A DNA stretch of 6,999 nucleotides from Actinomycetota bacterium (GTDB lineage Bacteria > Actinomycetota > Actinomycetes > S36-B12 > CAIYMF01). Below the pieces are notes generated by a model, which had not been told where the DNA came from, did no database searches, and was given only the letters and a program-made list of their open reading frames with translations. The translations under genes and the position numbers were made by a program. Shown in pieces: positions 4,631-6,999 of this stretch; the first letter of the stretch is position 1; every line of letters begins with the position of its first letter. The stretch is taken from positions 1 to 6,999 of the forward strand of contig WLOZ01000093.1 of assembly GCA_009699025.1 (NCBI GenBank), read 5' to 3'.

Positions 4631-6006
4631 CGCGCCGCCTCCAAGTCGTGGATGGTGCGCTCGAGGGCAGCGAGGTACTCCTGATGCGCCACCTCGAAGT
4701 AGTGGCGCGTCGACTCCTTGTACTGGGTTCCAGCGGTGAAGCGCCGGTCGACCTCGTGAACCACGCGCTGGCGCAGGCGCGCTGCGACAGCGGGGCGATC
4801 GCGTCGGGCCTCGATATAGCGGGCGATGGTCTGGCCCTGCCAGTGGGCAAGGGTCCATTGGCCGCTGTCGGGCTGAATCAGGCCCGCCACCACCAGGGTG
4901 TCGAAAGCTGGGGTGAACATCTGCAGGAACAGGCGGGGATGGTCGTCGCTCCAGTTGAGCCAACGGTCGTCGAGGAAGGGAAACCTCACCAGGTAGCCGG
5001 TGCAGAACACCACGAGGTCAGCCTCGACTCGCGGGCCGTTGGCGAACTCGATGGCGTCGGCATCGAAACGCTCAATGTCGTCGACAGGAGTGATGTCGCC
5101 ATGCCCCACGTAGTAGGGCAGTTGCTGATTCACGATGGGGTGTGTCTCGAAGAATTTGTGGTCGGGCTTCTTCAGGCCGAACTTCTCGAAGTCGCCCACG
5201 GTGAGTCTCAGGGTCGCCTTAAACATTTGGCGTCGGAGCCACAGCGGAAGCCGAAGCGCGAGCAGGAGGTCAGCCGTTTGGTCACTCGGGCGGCCGAGCG
5301 CGTATTTGGGGTTGTAGTAGTAGCCGCGTCGGGTCGAGTGCCACGTGTGCTCGGCGTTCTGGGCGCTCTCAACGGCCACGTCGCAGCCGGTGTTGCCCGC
5401 GCCCACCACCACCACTCGCCGACCGCGCACCACGTCGGATCCCTTGTAGTCGGCCGAGTGGATGATGTCGCCAGCAAACGTCGCCTGGCCCGGGTACTGC
5501 GGCATCTTGGCGAACCAGTTGTGGCCGTTGGCAACAACGACACCGGCGTACCTGCGCGTGCTCTCGATGCCGCGGGCCCGGTCGAGCACGGTGACGTCCC
5601 AGCACGAGCTGGCATCTCCGGCATCAACCGGCTCACATCGCAGCACGTCGGTACTGAAGGCGATGCGGTCGAGCAACCCGAAGTGCCGAGCGTACGAGGT
5701 GAAGTACTCCTTGATCTGAAAGTGGCTCGGGTAGTCCGGAAAACGGTCGGGCATCGGGAAGTCAGGAAACTGGGTAAAGGGCTTGCTCGAGATGAGATGG
5801 GTGGAGCGGTAAACGCGGCTGTTGTCAGCACCGAAGTTCCAGTTGCCGCCCACCTCCGGCTCGCGCTCGAAGCCGTCGGCGTCGATGCCGCTCTGCAGCA
5901 GCGCCTTGAGCGCGCTGAGCCCATGGGGGCCCGCACCCACCACGCACCAGGCATCGCCTCGGTCGAGTGAGACCACGCTGCTCGGCGGAGCGTCAACGGC
6001 GGTCAT
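4627..6006 (-). CDS. Class B flavin-dependent monooxygenase (FMO type), 459 aa
   Basis: This is a cytosolic FAD- and NADPH-dependent monooxygenase that would insert one oxygen atom into a nucleophilic (N or S) or carbonyl substrate. It has two Rossmann motifs: GAGPHG (24-29) for FAD and GAGNTG (202-207) for NADPH. The FMO E-x-x-x-x-GG-x-W motif is at 49-56 (EPEVGGNW). The class B fingerprint F-x-G-x3-H-x3-Y appears as FAGDIIHSADY (177-187), followed by a C-terminal FCTGY (334-338) equivalent to the FATGY motif. The fingerprint ends in Tyr187 rather than the Trp of type I Baeyer-Villiger enzymes, so an FMO-like N/S-oxygenase (or type II BVMO) fits better. Length is normal. ATG 6006 has GGAG 5 bases upstream (6012-6015) and follows the purL stop by 12 bases. 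Its TGA overlaps the hydrolase ATG. Substrate unknown. Confidence 0.93.
   Translation of the reverse strand: MTAVDAPPSSVVSLDRGDAWCVVGAGPHGLSALKALLQSGIDADGFEREPEVGGNWNFGADNSRVYRSTHLISSKPFTQFPDFPMPDRFPDYPSHFQIKEYFTSYARHFGLLDRIAFSTDVLRCEPVDAGDASSCWDVTVLDRARGIESTRRYAGVVVANGHNWFAKMPQYPGQATFAGDIIHSADYKGSDVVRGRRVVVVGAGNTGCDVAVESAQNAEHTWHSTRRGYYYNPKYALGRPSDQTADLLLALRLPLWLRRQMFKATLRLTVGDFEKFGLKKPDHKFFETHPIVNQQLPYYVGHGDITPVDDIERFDADAIEFANGPRVEADLVVFCTGYLVRFPFLDDRWLNWSDDHPRLFLQMFTPAFDTLVVAGLIQPDSGQWTLAHWQGQTIARYIEARRDRPAVAARLRQRVVHEVDRRFTAGTQYKESTRHYFEVAHQEYLAALERTIHDLEAAR
4638..4642 (-). promoter_or_regulatory. Shine-Dalgarno fixing the hydrolase start
   Basis: GGAGG on the minus strand lies 7 bases ahead of ATG 4630, inside the 3' end of the monooxygenase gene. 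It supports the 294-residue form of the hydrolase over the 405-residue open frame. Confidence 0.75.
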
Positions 6007-6018
6007 GGCGACTCCAGT

Positions 6019-6999
6019 TCAGCTGACGAGACGCGGCAGGGTCGCCTCAGAGGCGGCCCGCAGTTCCTCGAGAGGGATAACGATGACGTCACCGTAGACC
6101 CCTTCGACCGTGATCGCAGGCTCAGAACCCGAGGCCGACACTCGTCCCAATGCCCGCACAGGCTGGTCGTGCTCGACGCAGGCCGCGAGAAACTCGACCT
6201 CGCGCTCGGGCGCAACAGCAACGACAACCCGCGCCGTGCTCTCCGACCACAGCAGCACGAAGGCATCGTCGCCCTCGGGCAGCGTGATCGTCGCCCCCCT
6301 TTCGGAGCGGAGGGCCATCTCGGTGAGCGTCTGCGCGAGTCCTCCGCCGGACACGTCGTGTGCCGCATCGAGGAGGCCGTCACCCGCCGACCACACCAGC
6401 AGGCGCGCGAGCCGCCGCTCGGCCTCAAGGTCGACCACCGGTGGTAGTCCTCCGAGGTGGCCGTGCACCTCGTGTGCCCACTCGGAGCCGCCGAACTCGT
6501 CGCGCGTCTCACCCAGCAGCAGCAGAGTGCAGCCCGCGGTCCACGACAGAGGGGTGCGCTTCGCGACGTCGGCGATCACGCCGAGGACGCCCACCACCGG
6601 AGTCGGGTGAATCGCCACGGTTCCTGTCTGGTTGTAAAACGACACGTTGCCACCGGTGACCGGGATGCCCAGTTGCAGGCAGGCATCGGCCAGCCCCTCG
6701 ACCGCCTGCGAGAACTGCCACATCACTTCGGGGTCCTCAGGCGACCCGAAGTTGAGGCAGTTGGTCACGGCCAGCGGGGTGGCCCCGGTGGTGGCCACGT
6801 TGCGATACGCCTCGGCCAGCGAGTGCTGCGCCCCGACATAGGGATCGAGCTTGGCGACCCGACTATTGCAGTCGGTGGACAGCGCGACTCCGAGCCCCGA
6901 TTCTTCGTCGATGCGAATCATGCCGGAGTCCTCGGGCTGCGCGAGCACCGTGTTGCCCAGCACGTAGCGGTCGAACTGGGAGGTGACCCACGACTTCGA
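6019..6999 (-). CDS. purL: Phosphoribosylformylglycinamidine synthase subunit PurL, C-terminal 326 residues (truncated by window edge)
   Basis: The open frame runs to the right edge of the window, beyond the internal GTG at 6963, which is an ordinary Val codon. The visible part starts [13 protein letters not shown], and the rest of the protein lies outside. PurL is the ATP-dependent synthetase subunit that turns FGAR into FGAM, using ammonia from PurQ, usually with PurS. Characteristic stretches (numbered within the fragment) are [17 protein letters not shown] (69-85), [11 protein letters not shown] (115-125) and the glycine-rich [11 protein letters not shown] (215-225). The C-terminus ends without a PurQ-type glutaminase domain, so this is the small, separate-subunit PurL. 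It is the most upstream visible gene of the minus-strand unit and ends 12 bases before the monooxygenase, so any promoter is outside the window. Confidence 0.97.
   Translation of the reverse strand, partial: SKSWVTSQFDRYVLGNTVLAQPEDSGMIRIDEESGLGVALSTDCNSRVAKLDPYVGAQHSLAEAYRNVATTGATPLAVTNCLNFGSPEDPEVMWQFSQAVEGLADACLQLGIPVTGGNVSFYNQTGTVAIHPTPVVGVLGVIADVAKRTPLSWTAGCTLLLLGETRDEFGGSEWAHEVHGHLGGLPPVVDLEAERRLARLLVWSAGDGLLDAAHDVSGGGLAQTLTEMALRSERGATITLPEGDDAFVLLWSESTARVVVAVAPEREVEFLAACVEHDQPVRALGRVSASGSEPAITVEGVYGDVIVIPLEELRAASEATLPRLVS

Noticed and set aside
4631..4963. 111-codon N-terminal extension of the hydrolase
   Set aside because: It lies wholly inside the monooxygenase gene on the same strand in another frame, is low-complexity, and the internal ATG at 4630 has both GGAGG and an ATGA junction.
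4552..5970. 472-codon open frame on the plus strand across the monooxygenase
   Set aside because: It is slightly longer than the monooxygenase but has none of its motifs, is antisense to it, and breaks the minus-strand unit. The minus-strand frame has complete FAD, NADPH and class B motifs and a good RBS.

Overview
This window is chromosomal sequence from a high-GC Gram-positive bacterium (Actinomycetota). The main evidence is the GC-rich third codon positions, frequent GTG/TTG starts, and the purine biosynthesis genes. The PurF N-terminus (a short propeptide ending in DACGVFGVWAPG) and the Rv0807-like small protein next to the pur genes fit Propionibacteriales (Nocardioides/Propionibacteriaceae relatives). 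That placement is by recall of family sequences, not by a search.

Layout, from the right edge on the minus strand: the C-terminal half of purL (6019-6999, cut by the window edge), then a class B flavin monooxygenase (4627-6006), an alpha/beta hydrolase (3746-4630) and a small sterol-carrier-like protein (3381-3749). These four genes form one compact unit: there are 12 bases between purL and the monooxygenase, then two ATGA stop/start overlaps. At the left edge, also on the minus strand, lie purF (63-1616) and the first 22 codons of purM (1-66), again joined by an ATGA overlap.

Between the two minus-strand blocks is a plus-strand module of three small genes of unknown function (1806-2999): a secreted protein and two four-helix membrane proteins, with overlapping starts and stops. 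It diverges from purF across a 189-base region and converges with the sterol-carrier-like gene across 381 bases. The convergent spacer (3000-3380) holds no gene I can support. It contains an 82-base direct repeat at a 120-base period, made of 30-base and 12-base sub-units, plus two hairpins that may terminate transcription.

Taken together, the pur genes encode the PRPP amidotransferase, FGAM synthase and AIR synthase steps of de novo IMP synthesis. The monooxygenase, hydrolase and carrier-like protein look like a small oxidation/hydrolysis cassette co-transcribed with purL; their substrate cannot be read from the sequence. Most of the window is ordinary. The parts worth a second look are the repeat cluster, the FMO-hydrolase-SCP cassette inside the purine operon, the probable leaderless purF start, and the uncharacterised secreted-plus-membrane module.
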